Shown here one piece after another: positions 1 to 9,338 of a DNA stretch of 64,000 bases. Both the position numbers and the translations under genes were made by a program. The stretch is from Candidatus Brachybacter algidus. Its GTDB lineage: Bacteria; Bacteroidota; Bacteroidia; Chitinophagales; Saprospiraceae. The notes under the pieces are model-generated. The model saw nothing but the letters and a program-made list of their open reading frames with translations. It did no database searches and was not told the origin of the DNA. The stretch lies in NCBI GenBank assembly GCA_016711705.1, contig JADJSK010000014.1, positions 186,001 through 250,000 of the forward strand, given 5' to 3'. How positions within the stretch are numbered: position 1 is the stretch's first letter; each line of letters starts with the position of its first letter.

Positions 1-1
1 T

Positions 2-3000
2 TTATCGCAAACTATTATCGTTAACTCTATTGATGATGTTAATGATGGTGTATGCAACACTGTACATTGCAGTTTGAGAGAGGCGATCATGCTGGCAAAC
101 ACCTACACCCAGCCTAATATAAGTTTCGAGATCAAACCTGCGACGCCAATGCCATGGACGATCCTACCGAAAACCAATTTGCCAGATATTAAAAATGAAA
201 ATAGCAATTTTCAATTTAGTATTATTGATACATATGGCAGTTCTATTGCTATAAGTGGCGAGTTGCTGCCTGGTAAGGTGACAGGTAGCGACTTTGGTCT
301 CCAAGTAGATACGAAAGGAAAGGTGGACATCAAAAAATTAGTTTTTAAGAATTTTAGCACAGGCCTTATCTTGAAAAGAGTAGATACATTAATCATTGGA
401 GGTGGTATAATGCCAGGGTTGGCTGAAACCGGCAATGATTTTTTGCTAAATCAGACCGATGTTTTACTTGATGGTTCATATAGTTTATGTTTGTTTTTAG
501 GCAATTGTTTTGGAAGCGATAGATTACTGACAGAGGGTGTTGGCTTTGGAGAAATCGGAATAAAATCTAATACAAGCAATAGCAATTCAGGAAAATTAAT
601 CATTGGAAATAATGATATTTCAAACTTGCAATGTAATTGGTTCTCAGGACACAAAGATGCAGGGTTAAAATTAAATGGGCTGAGAAATGTTGAAATAACA
701 GGCAATTTTTTTGATACAGATAGATCGTCAAGCCCACTAAGACCTGAAAGCATAAAAAACATTCAATTAATTGATTGTGAGCAAGTATTAATCAAGGAAA
801 ATTATCTTGGAGCCAATACAGAACAGATTACTCTGAAAAATTCGAAGAATGTACATATTGAGAGTAATTATTTTGGGTCTATTAATTATTACTTTGAATA
901 TCCAATGAGTTATGGCATTGTTCTGGATAATTGCGATGGAATCACGATAGGCAAAACAGAAAGTGATGGCGCCAATCAGTTTCATGGTCACATCGAAGCA
1001 TCCATTAGCGCTATAAAAAGTAAAAATATTTCTATCATTTATAATCAAATTGGTCTTTGGAATGGTCAAGCTTCTGTTCCCACAATAAAAGACGGTATCC
1101 TCGTTGATGAATCTGAAAAGTTAGAACTATCCGGCAATAAATTTATAGGAACTACTGAGAATTGTATAAAAATAACAAAAAGCAACTTACTTAATATCTA
1201 CAAAAACGATTTTACCGCATATCAGCAATTACCAATAGGAAACACAGGCATCTCAATATTTGAATCCAACAATATAAATATAGGAGATTCTGATGGACTG
1301 AAATCCAATATTTTTTCTCGACTTAATAAGGGTGTATCAGTTTCTCATTCGAATAGCAACTTAATCTTTAATTATCAAAATTCTTTTTATTGCAATACGC
1401 TTAAAGGTTTTGAATTGAACGATGATTCTAATGGTGCCATCACTCTCCCTTCAATTTATAAGAGAAAATCAAATATTGTATATGGTAGATCAATACCAAA
1501 TTCTTTAATACAAATATACATTCATGGACCGGATTGTATAACTAACCCTTGTCAGGGAAAGACTTATAGAGGTTCAGTAAGTACAGATAATTTAGGCTAT
1601 TGGGAGTATGATTTTAATAACTCCATGACCAACAGTATTACGCTTACGGTCACTAATAGTAGCCAAGGTTCATCTGAATTCTCTGATTGTTTTATCCCTA
1701 TTGACATTCCGGAGTTGACAATTATTTTGGATCAAAGTAGTTGCGACTTGTCTGACCTGACCTCAAATATCATACCGAACCCTAACAATTGTTCGTATAA
1801 ATGGACAGGCCCAGATTCGTTTTCTGATGAAAACAAAAATACAAAAGTTACAAAAGATGGGTGGTATACACTATCAATAACAAATCCAATTTGGGAGTAT
1901 GTATTATATGATTCCATTTATGTCACATTGAATGAATCTACCTATAAGTTAATTGAACAAACTATCTGTGAAGGAAATATATTTGTAATAGAAGGTCATC
2001 AGTTTGATAGTTTTAATCCTGAAGGAGTTTTTATTTCAAACTATAAAAACTCAGTAGGGTGTGATTCAATTATCACCATACAGTTAAAATTCATACCTCA
2101 AATTGAAGTGCACTATTCTCCTTTAATTTGTCCATCAGAAACTATTAAAATTGGGGACACGTTCTTCGACTACAATCATCCTGCTGGAATAGTAACAATT
2201 GAATCATTAAATCCAAACCAATGTGATTCGATAATATTTGTTAATCTTCAATTCCTAGAAAATGGGATTTTGAAATTAGACACTACATTATGTGCCGGTG
2301 AAGAAATGTCGATATTTGGAGAAAAAATATCGGAAACAGAGCCGCAAAAGTTAATCAATCTGGAAATGTTATCTCAATCGGGCTGTGACTCACTTGTATT
2401 AATTAATGCTCATTTTCAATATAATAAAATATCTTTCTTGGATCAAGACTCAATTTGCCCAGGAGCAATCAATGGCCGAATTGAGATTAAGATTGATGCC
2501 TCAGGAATTGGACCGTATAATCTGTTCCTGGATGAAGTAAATATTGCCACTTTTTCTGATAGTATTTATGAAATCTCTGGTTTAGAGGGAGGGTCTTACA
2601 CAATTAGTTTAACAGATGTTCGTGGCTGCAGAAGTGAAGTTGATACCTTTGATATTATAGAGTTCCCAATCAATGTTATAAGCACAGATGATCTCATAGA
2701 AATCGAGTTGAACCAATCTCATCAAATAGAAATAACTTCTTTGATACCTATTCAACAAATTACCTGGTCTCCACCCGATCACCTAAGTTGTACAGATTGT
2801 ATTTCGCCATTTCTAATAGCTAAAGAAGATCAAATTTATACTTATCAAATTTTGGACTACAATGGATGCTTCACAGATGGTTCAATAGAAATCAAAGTTA
2901 CTAACGAAGAAGTAAGTTCAGTTTTTAATCCAAATATTTTTAGCCCGAATGGAGATGGTATTAATGATCTTTTAGAGCCTAGTTATAAAAATGCTGAACT

Positions 3001-3184
3001 TGTTAATATGACTGTTTTTAATCGTTGGGGAGGAGTCGTGTACAATTCAAATGTTTTGTTTAGCTGGAATGGCGAAATAAATTCAGTAGATGCTGATGTG
3101 GGTGTTTATGTATGTTTAATCAGTTACAAAAACATGGAAGGGAGATTGCTAACAATTAAGAATTCAGTCACTCTAGTAAGGTAA
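2..3184 (+). CDS. Secreted right-handed beta-helix protein with CSLREA region and T9SS type B sorting domain (5' partial)
   Basis: The frame is open from base 2, so the true start lies left of the window; the TTG at 74 is only the Leu of a C-S-L-R-E-A motif, which typically sits just after the signal peptide. About residues 100-470 contain repeated short strands rich in N-I-x-I-x-x-N-x-F, typical of a parallel beta-helix. The middle holds Ig-like or SprB-like segments with many D-S-I and G-C-D-S-I motifs. The last ~90 residues (IFSPNGDGINDLLEP ... WNG ... GVYVCLISYK) are a gliding-motility-associated C-terminal domain, the type B signal of type IX secretion. The protein is therefore probably exported and attached to or released from the cell surface. 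Substrate or partner is unknown; adhesion or polysaccharide binding is a guess. The next gene starts 11 bp downstream and is also a T9SS cargo, so they may be co-transcribed. Confidence 0.88.
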   Translation, partial: LSQTIIVNSIDDVNDGVCNTVHCSLREAIMLANTYTQPNISFEIKPATPMPWTILPKTNLPDIKNENSNFQFSIIDTYGSSIAISGELLPGKVTGSDFGLQVDTKGKVDIKKLVFKNFSTGLILKRVDTLIIGGGIMPGLAETGNDFLLNQTDVLLDGSYSLCLFLGNCFGSDRLLTEGVGFGEIGIKSNTSNSNSGKLIIGNNDISNLQCNWFSGHKDAGLKLNGLRNVEITGNFFDTDRSSSPLRPESIKNIQLIDCEQVLIKENYLGANTEQITLKNSKNVHIESNYFGSINYYFEYPMSYGIVLDNCDGITIGKTESDGANQFHGHIEASISAIKSKNISIIYNQIGLWNGQASVPTIKDGILVDESEKLELSGNKFIGTTENCIKITKSNLLNIYKNDFTAYQQLPIGNTGISIFESNNINIGDSDGLKSNIFSRLNKGVSVSHSNSNLIFNYQNSFYCNTLKGFELNDDSNGAITLPSIYKRKSNIVYGRSIPNSLIQIYIHGPDCITNPCQGKTYRGSVSTDNLGYWEYDFNNSMTNSITLTVTNSSQGSSEFSDCFIPIDIPELTIILDQSSCDLSDLTSNIIPNPNNCSYKWTGPDSFSDENKNTKVTKDGWYTLSITNPIWEYVLYDSIYVTLNESTYKLIEQTICEGNIFVIEGHQFDSFNPEGVFISNYKNSVGCDSIITIQLKFIPQIEVHYSPLICPSETIKIGDTFFDYNHPAGIVTIESLNPNQCDSIIFVNLQFLENGILKLDTTLCAGEEMSIFGEKISETEPQKLINLEMLSQSGCDSLVLINAHFQYNKISFLDQDSICPGAINGRIEIKIDASGIGPYNLFLDEVNIATFSDSIYEISGLEGGSYTISLTDVRGCRSEVDTFDIIEFPINVISTDDLIEIELNQSHQIEITSLIPIQQITWSPPDHLSCTDCISPFLIAKEDQIYTYQILDYNGCFTDGSIEIKVTNEEVSSVFNPNIFSPNGDGINDLLEPSYKNAELVNMTVFNRWGGVVYNSNVLFSWNGEINSVDADVGVYVCLISYKNMEGRLLTIKNSVTLVR

Positions 3185-3195
3185 AAAGTAAAAAA

Positions 3196-4296
3196 ATGAA
3201 TAGTCAAACTAAGTGCCAAAAAATATTCTATATGAAAATATCAAAATATCAAATAAAAAATAATTTGATAATTATCTTATTAATCATTACAAATATATGT
3301 TTGGGCCAACCAGGAGAAATAGATTTAAGTTTTAACTCAGAGGATACAGGATATTCTCTAGGAAGGGGATTTAGCAATGCCAATGTTCAATCTACCGCCT
3401 TACAAAGTGACGGAAAAATAATTGTAGTTGGCCAACTTCAGGGCAATACTTACAATGAAACCTTGATAAATAGCAATATTATACGCCTCAATCAGGATGG
3501 CTCAATAGATAATACATTTTCCAATTCTGGGATTCCAAATAATAAAATTAACGAAGTAGTTATTTTGCCAGATGATAAAATTATTATTGCAGGTCAGTTT
3601 ACAACATTTGGAGTGCAAAATTGTGGTCGTATCGCGAGACTGAGTTCCAATGGAACTATTGATTTGTCATTCAATTCAATTGGGGTCAATTCAAGTATTG
3701 AAGAATTGGTACTTCAAGATGACGGAAAAATTATAATAGGAGGAAGTTTTTCTACTGGAAGCTCCAGTAAAGTATTACGATTAAACGGTGATGGAACTAT
3801 AGATACAACTTTTAATTCAGGCACCAATACGAATAACACTGTGACAAGTATTGCTATTGATGAATCGGGAAATTATTATGTGGGAGGTCAGTTTACGACA
3901 TTTAATGGGGTTGCAAAGAGTAAAATAGTCAAACTATTAAGTGATGGAAGTATTGACAACACATTTGCCATAGGATCTGGAATTACGAATGGCAATGTAT
4001 ATGATTTGATTATCAATAAGCAAAATGCCATCATGGTTCTTGGCTCTTTTAATGCTTATAATAGTTCGTCAGCCAATAATATTATAGCTCTTAACCCAAA
4101 TGGAACAAAAAACGTGGGATTCAATAGCCCTTTTTCATCTGGTTTAGAAAGATATTTATATTCAATAGTTCAATTAGATGATGGGAGTTACATATTCGGA
4201 GGGTTTTACAGTAGTCCGGCTTCCTCATTTTTGTATAAAACATTTGAGAATGGCATTTTCGATTTGAATTTTGATGAATTTTTCAAATATCAATAA
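3196..4296 (+). CDS. Delta-60 repeat surface protein, 5' part of a frameshifted gene
   Basis: This is the N-terminal part of a delta-60 (DUF5122-type) repeat protein. A signal peptide is visible (KNNLIIILLIITNICLGQ); an internal ATG at 3232 would give a more normal n-region than the ATG at 3196. After it come repeats of about 50 residues with the pattern D-G-x-I-D-x-x-F ... D-G-K-I-I-I-G-G-x-F, which resemble beta-propeller blades. The frame stops at 4294-4296 in the middle of a repeat, and the next repeat continues in another frame from 4278 onward. Restoring one base, most simply in the T5 run at 4279-4283, gives one uninterrupted protein of about 960 residues ending at 6080. It is either a disrupted gene or a consensus error. 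Confidence 0.8.
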   Translation: MNSQTKCQKIFYMKISKYQIKNNLIIILLIITNICLGQPGEIDLSFNSEDTGYSLGRGFSNANVQSTALQSDGKIIVVGQLQGNTYNETLINSNIIRLNQDGSIDNTFSNSGIPNNKINEVVILPDDKIIIAGQFTTFGVQNCGRIARLSSNGTIDLSFNSIGVNSSIEELVLQDDGKIIIGGSFSTGSSSKVLRLNGDGTIDTTFNSGTNTNNTVTSIAIDESGNYYVGGQFTTFNGVAKSKIVKLLSDGSIDNTFAIGSGITNGNVYDLIINKQNAIMVLGSFNAYNSSSANNIIALNPNGTKNVGFNSPFSSGLERYLYSIVQLDDGSYIFGGFYSSPASSFLYKTFENGIFDLNFDEFFKYQ

Positions 4297-6080
4297 AAGG
4301 GGGTGTTTTTTCAGTTAAAAAAACGGCCGATGAGGATCTTATTATAGGAGGTAGTTTTGAGAAATATAGAAAGTGGATCGGAAACGGCATCATAAAAATT
4401 AGCCAAAGTGGACAGAAATACATCAATTTTAATGCAAATAAGGGGATAAATGGGCCAGTGTCAAGTATTCGCGCTGTAACTAAAGACAATAATGGAAAAT
4501 ACCTTATCGCTGGTAATATACTTCAATATAATGACAAGTCATGTAGGGGCTTGTTGAGAGTCGATGAAAATGGGCAAGCTGATTCTGCATTTGATATCGG
4601 AGTTGGCGTGGACCTTGGAGAGGAAGATTTAATTATTTCGGTTGATGTGCAATCAGATGATAAAATAATAGCAGTAGGATCTTTCTCGCATTTTAATTAT
4701 ATATTAAAAAAAAATATCGTTAGATTAAATCCGGATGGAAGTATCGACCCAAGTTTCATTACAGCTACTGGAACAAATTCGTCAAACAATGGATTTGATG
4801 GACCTGTAACTACCGTTCATATTCAAGCGGATGGCAGAATTCTTTTAGGTGGTAGCTTCACTAAATATCGAGGTATCAGTTGTAAAAATATGGTTAGGTT
4901 GTTATCAAATGGAGACATTGATAATTCGTTTCTTATCGGATCTGGCTTTAATTATCCTGTCCAAATAATTAAAGAATTAACAAATGGTAATATTATGATA
5001 GGTGGTAGCTTTTCCTCCTATAATGGCACTACTTGCAATAATCTAGTCATACTGACTCAATCTGGCCTAATAGCTCCGGGGTTCAATTCAGGTCAGGGAT
5101 TATCAGGAGCTTATAGTATTTATGATATTATAGAATTACCAACTTCAAAGTTTTTAGTGGCTATTCAAGGGGATACTTGGAACAATCAGAATTTAGATGG
5201 TTTAATTCGCTTAAATGCTGATGGATCAGTTGATGCTTCCTTCGATCTCAGTGCAAAATTTGATGGATCAATTAAAGATATTTCATTATTGGCCGACAAT
5301 AAAATACTAGTAGGCGGCTTGTTTAATAAAAAGGGAATTCAATTTTGCAAAGGATTGGTCAGGCTTGAAAGCGATGGGCAAATTGATTTATCATTTGATA
5401 CCGGTGCAGGTGTTGGAGTTGATCCTTTCGATTATGGAAATACTGGTGTAAGTTCAATGCAAGTCATGGATGATAACTCCGTTATAATAGGAGGCAATTT
5501 TTCTTCTTTTAATGGGATTGGGAAAAACAGGCTGGCCAAAATAAACCTATCTTCTGTTGGGTTACCCCTCACTTTAATTTCCTTCACAGGTCAGAAAGAA
5601 TTAAACTTTAATCAAATTAATTGGACATCCTCTTTTGAAGTTTATTTCAAAGGATATGAAGTACAAAAAAGTAGAGATGGACATAATTTTGTAAAAATTG
5701 GGTTTGTGCTTAGTAAACATGCTAAGGATAATGAACAGAATTATTTATTTAGTGATACTCAAGTTAATGAAGCACTTAATTATTACAGGTTAAAAATGGT
5801 TGATGAGGACAATAGTTTTTCTTACTCTAAAATATTGTCAGTTTCAAATCTCGAGGAGGAACCAATATCACTTTTTCCTAATCCGGTTATAGATGATTTA
5901 TTCATTTCGAAAGGTTACGAAAATAACAGTTTTTTAATATTAAATGCCAATGGGCAATTGATAAAAAAGGGAATTTTAGTCAATAATAAAATTAATCTAA
6001 AAGAACTCAATGTGGGCATCTATTATCTTCAGGTAAATTCTAATAATGGCAATAATTCCTATAAATTTGTAAAAATCTGA
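4278..6080 (+). CDS. Delta-60 repeat surface protein, 3' part with T9SS type A sorting domain
   Basis: This is the continuation of the preceding gene in the shifted frame. Homology-like repeat content resumes at once (KKTADEDLIIGGSF), well before the first usable start codon (GTG at 4458), so this is not an independent gene. It contains about eight more delta-60 repeats, then a fibronectin-like segment common before T9SS tails (LTLISFTGQKELNFNQINW ... YYRLKMVDEDN). The C-terminus is a type A sorting domain (SLFPNPVIDDLFI ... LNVGIYYLQV ... KFVKI). Expected role: a surface-anchored or secreted protein. No signal peptide of its own. Confidence 0.8.
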   Translation: MFQISIKGGVFSVKKTADEDLIIGGSFEKYRKWIGNGIIKISQSGQKYINFNANKGINGPVSSIRAVTKDNNGKYLIAGNILQYNDKSCRGLLRVDENGQADSAFDIGVGVDLGEEDLIISVDVQSDDKIIAVGSFSHFNYILKKNIVRLNPDGSIDPSFITATGTNSSNNGFDGPVTTVHIQADGRILLGGSFTKYRGISCKNMVRLLSNGDIDNSFLIGSGFNYPVQIIKELTNGNIMIGGSFSSYNGTTCNNLVILTQSGLIAPGFNSGQGLSGAYSIYDIIELPTSKFLVAIQGDTWNNQNLDGLIRLNADGSVDASFDLSAKFDGSIKDISLLADNKILVGGLFNKKGIQFCKGLVRLESDGQIDLSFDTGAGVGVDPFDYGNTGVSSMQVMDDNSVIIGGNFSSFNGIGKNRLAKINLSSVGLPLTLISFTGQKELNFNQINWTSSFEVYFKGYEVQKSRDGHNFVKIGFVLSKHAKDNEQNYLFSDTQVNEALNYYRLKMVDEDNSFSYSKILSVSNLEEEPISLFPNPVIDDLFISKGYENNSFLILNANGQLIKKGILVNNKINLKELNVGIYYLQVNSNNGNNSYKFVKI

Positions 6081-6134
6081 TTTCTAAACTTATCTCTATT
6101 TGCAGCGTTGTAAAAACTGTTTAAATAACAAATC

Positions 6135-7181
6135 ATGCAAATAGGCATCAGCACATTCGGAGAAGTCACTCCCGACAACCTCTCAGGCAAAGCGCTCAAC
6201 GCTCATAAAGCCGTACAAGACATCCTCGAACAAATAAAACTTGCCGATGAAGTCGGTCTCGATGTATTCGCAGCAGGGGAGCATCACAGAAAGGACTTTG
6301 TCATCTCTGCACCGGAAATGATTTTGGCTGCTGGAGCTGCCATTACAAAAAATATCAGATTGTCAAGTGCTGTGACCGTGCTTAGTTCAACTGATCCTGT
6401 GCGGACTTTTCAGAACTTTGCCACCTTAGATTTAATATCCGGCGGGCGGGCGGAGATCATGGCAGGTCGCGGATCTTTCATCGAATCATTTCCATTATTT
6501 GGGCAGGATCTGAATGATTATAATGAATTATTTACAGAGAAATTAGGTCTTCTCATGGCCATCAATGATGATGAAATTATAAATTGGCAAGGAAAATTCC
6601 GAACTAGTCTAAAAGATCAAGGTGTCTATCCAAGACCCATTCAAGAAAAATTGCCCATCTGGATCGCAGTGGGCGGCACGCCCGAATCTGTCGCTCGAGC
6701 AGGACGATTAAATTTACCATTGACAATGGCCATTCTCGGTGGACCACCTGATCGATTCGCACCGTTAGCTAATCTTTATAGAAAATCAGCCAAAGATGCC
6801 GGTCATGATGTGGATGCTTTGCAACTTGGTATCAATGTTCATTTCTACGCTGCTGATAATTCAAAACAAGCCGGCGATGAGTTCTTTGGACCTTATGCCC
6901 AACTTATGAATCGAGTAGGAAAAGAAAGAGGTTGGTCGCCGCTGGATCGTTCGCAATTCGAACAATCCCGAGCATTCGGACCATTATTAGTCGGCAGTCC
7001 GGAGCAAATCATTGATAAGATGGTAGGGATGTATGAAATATTTGGAAATACCCGTTTTCTGCTACAAATGGTGGCCGGAGATTCCATTTCGCAAGAACAA
7101 ATATTGCATTCAATTGAGCTATTAGGGAAAGTGATTGCACCGGAAGTTAGAAGAAGGGTAGCAGAGTTGAAGGCTAAATAA
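6135..7181 (+). CDS. Luciferase-like (LLM class) flavin-dependent oxidoreductase
   Basis: 348 residues, the usual length of single-component bacterial luciferase-like monooxygenases that use reduced FMN/F420-type flavin. Visible family features: an N-terminal strand followed by LADEVGLDVFAAGEHH, then APEMILAAGAAITKNIRLSSAVTVLSSTDPVR, then LDLISGGRAEIMAGRG (flavin-binding region), and IWIAVGGTPESVARAGRLNLPLTMAILGG. The substrate cannot be read from the sequence. It stands alone, 55 bp after the previous gene, and ends at a strong bidirectional terminator. Codon use is slightly more GC-rich than the surface proteins upstream. Cytoplasmic; no signal peptide. Confidence 0.9.
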   Translation: MQIGISTFGEVTPDNLSGKALNAHKAVQDILEQIKLADEVGLDVFAAGEHHRKDFVISAPEMILAAGAAITKNIRLSSAVTVLSSTDPVRTFQNFATLDLISGGRAEIMAGRGSFIESFPLFGQDLNDYNELFTEKLGLLMAINDDEIINWQGKFRTSLKDQGVYPRPIQEKLPIWIAVGGTPESVARAGRLNLPLTMAILGGPPDRFAPLANLYRKSAKDAGHDVDALQLGINVHFYAADNSKQAGDEFFGPYAQLMNRVGKERGWSPLDRSQFEQSRAFGPLLVGSPEQIIDKMVGMYEIFGNTRFLLQMVAGDSISQEQILHSIELLGKVIAPEVRRRVAELKAK

Positions 7182-7242
7182 AAAGTTGGTTTAACTGCAG
7201 GGAAAGGTCGCGACCTTTCCTTACAATTAAACCAACTTTTTA
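7179..7242. terminator. Bidirectional hairpin terminator between convergent genes
   Basis: An outer inverted repeat (TAAAAAGTTGGTTTAA at 7179-7194 and TTAAACCAACTTTTTA at 7227-7242) encloses a perfect 20-bp palindrome at 7201-7220 with core AGGTCGCGACCT. The outer arms give A/T tracts on both strands, and the stop codons of both flanking genes touch or overlap it. The same GGTCGCGACC core recurs in the palindrome at 16591-16634. Confidence 0.85.
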
Positions 7243-7890
7243 TCAGTCAACAGAATGCAACCCAATCTTCACAGAATAAAGCGCCAGCGCCACTCTGGTC
7301 TTTACATGAAGTTTTTCGAAAAGCGAATCCCTATAACTTTCCACTGTTCTTGGACTACAAAACATTTTCTCTCCGATCTCTTTGTATGTTAGCTCAGTAC
7401 AGGAAAATTTTAAAAATTCTTTTTCCCTTGCCGAAATACTGATTTCATCTGATGCCGTATCATTGCCTGAAGTGATATTTCGCACCAATGATGTTGTCGC
7501 CCAATCCGGAAAATAAAAACCGGTTTCTATGAGTTTCGTAAGGCCATTGTGCAATTCCATCGGATGAATATTCTTGTGCAGATACCCTTTGGCACCATTT
7601 CTGATCATTTTCACCAGAGATGTTTCATCATTATTCATCGTGAGTGCCATAACTTTTACAGAAGGGTGATTTTTGTGAAGCCATTCTGCTGTTTCATAAC
7701 CATCCATTACCGGCATTGAAATATCTAAAAGTACGATGTCCGGAATAAGCTGTTCTGACTTGAATCTTTCGGTTAGTTTTTTACCGTTTTCCACTTCATA
7801 CAATACCTCAAAACCATCAAAATCATTTATGATGCTGGTAATAGCTTTTGCGATCAATAAATGATCATCTACTATGACAACTTTATTCAT
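7243..7890 (-). CDS. NarL/FixJ-type response regulator with LuxR DNA-binding domain
   Basis: 215 residues. The receiver domain (1-120) has the acidic pocket D8/D9, phospho-acceptor D56 in LLDISMP, T84 and K106. The C-terminal LuxR helix-turn-helix (about 150-210) contains ISAREKEFLKFSCTELTYKEIGEKMFCSPRTVESYRDSLFEKL. It follows the histidine kinase gene with a 3-bp gap, so the two form a two-component pair; phosphorylation at D56 should control DNA binding. The regulon is unknown. It is the last gene of a four-gene minus-strand operon (10040 to 7243). Confidence 0.93.
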   Translation of the reverse strand: MNKVVIVDDHLLIAKAITSIINDFDGFEVLYEVENGKKLTERFKSEQLIPDIVLLDISMPVMDGYETAEWLHKNHPSVKVMALTMNNDETSLVKMIRNGAKGYLHKNIHPMELHNGLTKLIETGFYFPDWATTSLVRNITSGNDTASDEISISAREKEFLKFSCTELTYKEIGEKMFCSPRTVESYRDSLFEKLHVKTRVALALYSVKIGLHSVD

Positions 7891-7893
7891 TTT

Positions 7894-8682
7894 TCACGCT
7901 GTTATATTCTTTAATGGAGCTTTGATAGTTAATTCAGTTCCAAGACCTGCAGCGCTCTTCAATGTTGATGTAGCACCAATCATTTCAACCCTTCTGCGGA
8001 TACTTTCCAATCCGATTCCGGTATATTCTTTATTTAATAATTCGAATCCAACACCATCATCCTTTATAGTTACAGTCATGATTTCTTCGGCTATCTTGAT
8101 CGCTATATTTATGTTTTTGCAATTGGCATGTTTTAGACTATTCTGAAGGAATTCCTGGATGATTCTTAGAAAGGAAGTTTTGGCCTTAATTAGTAATTCC
8201 GGAACAGGATCACTTTTAAATTGAGCGGTACACATACCGGATTTATTTACATTTTCACATTCATCAATGATCAAAGATTCCAGGCTATTATTATTCATTA
8301 GATCTTCGGTCAGATCTTTCGAAAGAGCTCTCAACTCCATTAATGCATTAGACAAAATATTATTAATATCTGTGATTTCCGAACCCGGATCAATTTCTTT
8401 TTTATCGAATTTTAATTTTTGCAAATAAATAGAAGCAAGAGTTAATTTTTGTGTGACGCTGTCGTGAATTTCTCTACCGATATGCTCAGCTGTTTCTCTT
8501 TGGCTAATGATTTGTGCTGTCAAAAGGTCCAATTGATGTTGCTGTAGAATTGTTTCTTTTTCTGCAATATCTAGTAAGCGGCGCTGCCGATATTGAATTA
8601 CATAGGTAATGATGCCAATAATTAAAGCAGCTATTACAATACATATCGTGATGAAAAATACTTTTATTTCGGCTGTCCCCAT
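7894..8682 (-). CDS. Membrane histidine kinase, HisKA_3 (NarX-like) family
   Basis: Start chosen at the ATG 8680-8682 (MGTAEIK...), which leaves a 19-bp overlap with the upstream gene; a longer frame reaches 8721. One transmembrane helix (VFFITICIVIAALIIGIITYVI) is followed by a short coiled coil, the HisKA_3 dimerisation/phospho-transfer motif ETAEHIGREIHDSVTQKL (phospho-His in EIHDS), and a HATPase_c domain with DDGVGF and GIGLESIRRRV. It has no extracellular sensor domain of its own, so signal detection may depend on the neighbouring multi-pass membrane protein or on the membrane itself. Partner: the response regulator at 7243-7890. Confidence 0.92.
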   Translation of the reverse strand: MGTAEIKVFFITICIVIAALIIGIITYVIQYRQRRLLDIAEKETILQQHQLDLLTAQIISQRETAEHIGREIHDSVTQKLTLASIYLQKLKFDKKEIDPGSEITDINNILSNALMELRALSKDLTEDLMNNNSLESLIIDECENVNKSGMCTAQFKSDPVPELLIKAKTSFLRIIQEFLQNSLKHANCKNINIAIKIAEEIMTVTIKDDGVGFELLNKEYTGIGLESIRRRVEMIGATSTLKSAAGLGTELTIKAPLKNITA

Positions 8683-9320
8683 ATGAAAGCAATTGTAAAT
8701 AAAAAGTACATTGAACAGCATAAAAAATACTGAATACTATTAAAAGTATAAAACAGTTCAGGAAATACCTCAAATAATGGTGTTCTCATTCCAAAAAAAG
8801 GTAAAGTACCAATGTAAAACAGCAGCACTCCTAGGCTAGTCCATAACATCATATTTTTTTTAAAGTCTATTAGCTCTTCTGACTTTGTAAGACTTTTAAT
8901 ATATGCAAGCAAGAATATCAAAAGCATTATACATCCTGTTGAATAGGCTAATGTCCCAAACAAAAGCTTATTCTCTCTAAGCCAGATTTCTTCTACAATC
9001 CACAATATCACGAACAAGCCAGTTCCCACAAAAGGCAAATATGAAATCTTACTATTTTTAAAATATTGATAGTATAGCCAAAAGAAGAAGAAGAACTGTA
9101 TTGGTATTCCCCAGTATCGGTATATATCAATATTTATAATTAATTCCTTAAAGTAATGCAGATAAATTACACCTATTATATCTGTAACAAAAACGATTGC
9201 GAGATAAATTGGGAAATATTTCCAATAAGTATTTTTAATTTTTCCCCAATAATAAAATCCAACTAAGCTGGACATTAGTTCGAATACATTTAATACAGAT
9301 GCATATTTAAGCCAAATCAT
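8664..9320 (-). CDS. Multi-pass membrane protein of unknown function, kinase-linked
   Basis: 218 residues with about six or seven hydrophobic segments (around 12-25, 37-55, 70-86, 96-112, 121-141, 157-175, 197-214) and short polar loops. No enzymatic motif is visible. Its 3' end overlaps the histidine kinase start by 19 bp, and an 18-bp gap separates it from the gene before it. Such tight coupling suggests translational coupling and a role as a membrane partner or sensor for the short kinase downstream. This role is inferred from context only. Confidence 0.8.
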   Translation of the reverse strand: MIWLKYASVLNVFELMSSLVGFYYWGKIKNTYWKYFPIYLAIVFVTDIIGVIYLHYFKELIINIDIYRYWGIPIQFFFFFWLYYQYFKNSKISYLPFVGTGLFVILWIVEEIWLRENKLLFGTLAYSTGCIMLLIFLLAYIKSLTKSEELIDFKKNMMLWTSLGVLLFYIGTLPFFGMRTPLFEVFPELFYTFNSIQYFLCCSMYFLFTIAFIWGQPK

Positions 9321-9338
9321 ATAATTCCAATTGTAAAA

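Noticed and set aside
7874..8146. Plus-strand frame of 90 residues
   Set aside because: Antisense to the well-supported kinase gene; no start context.
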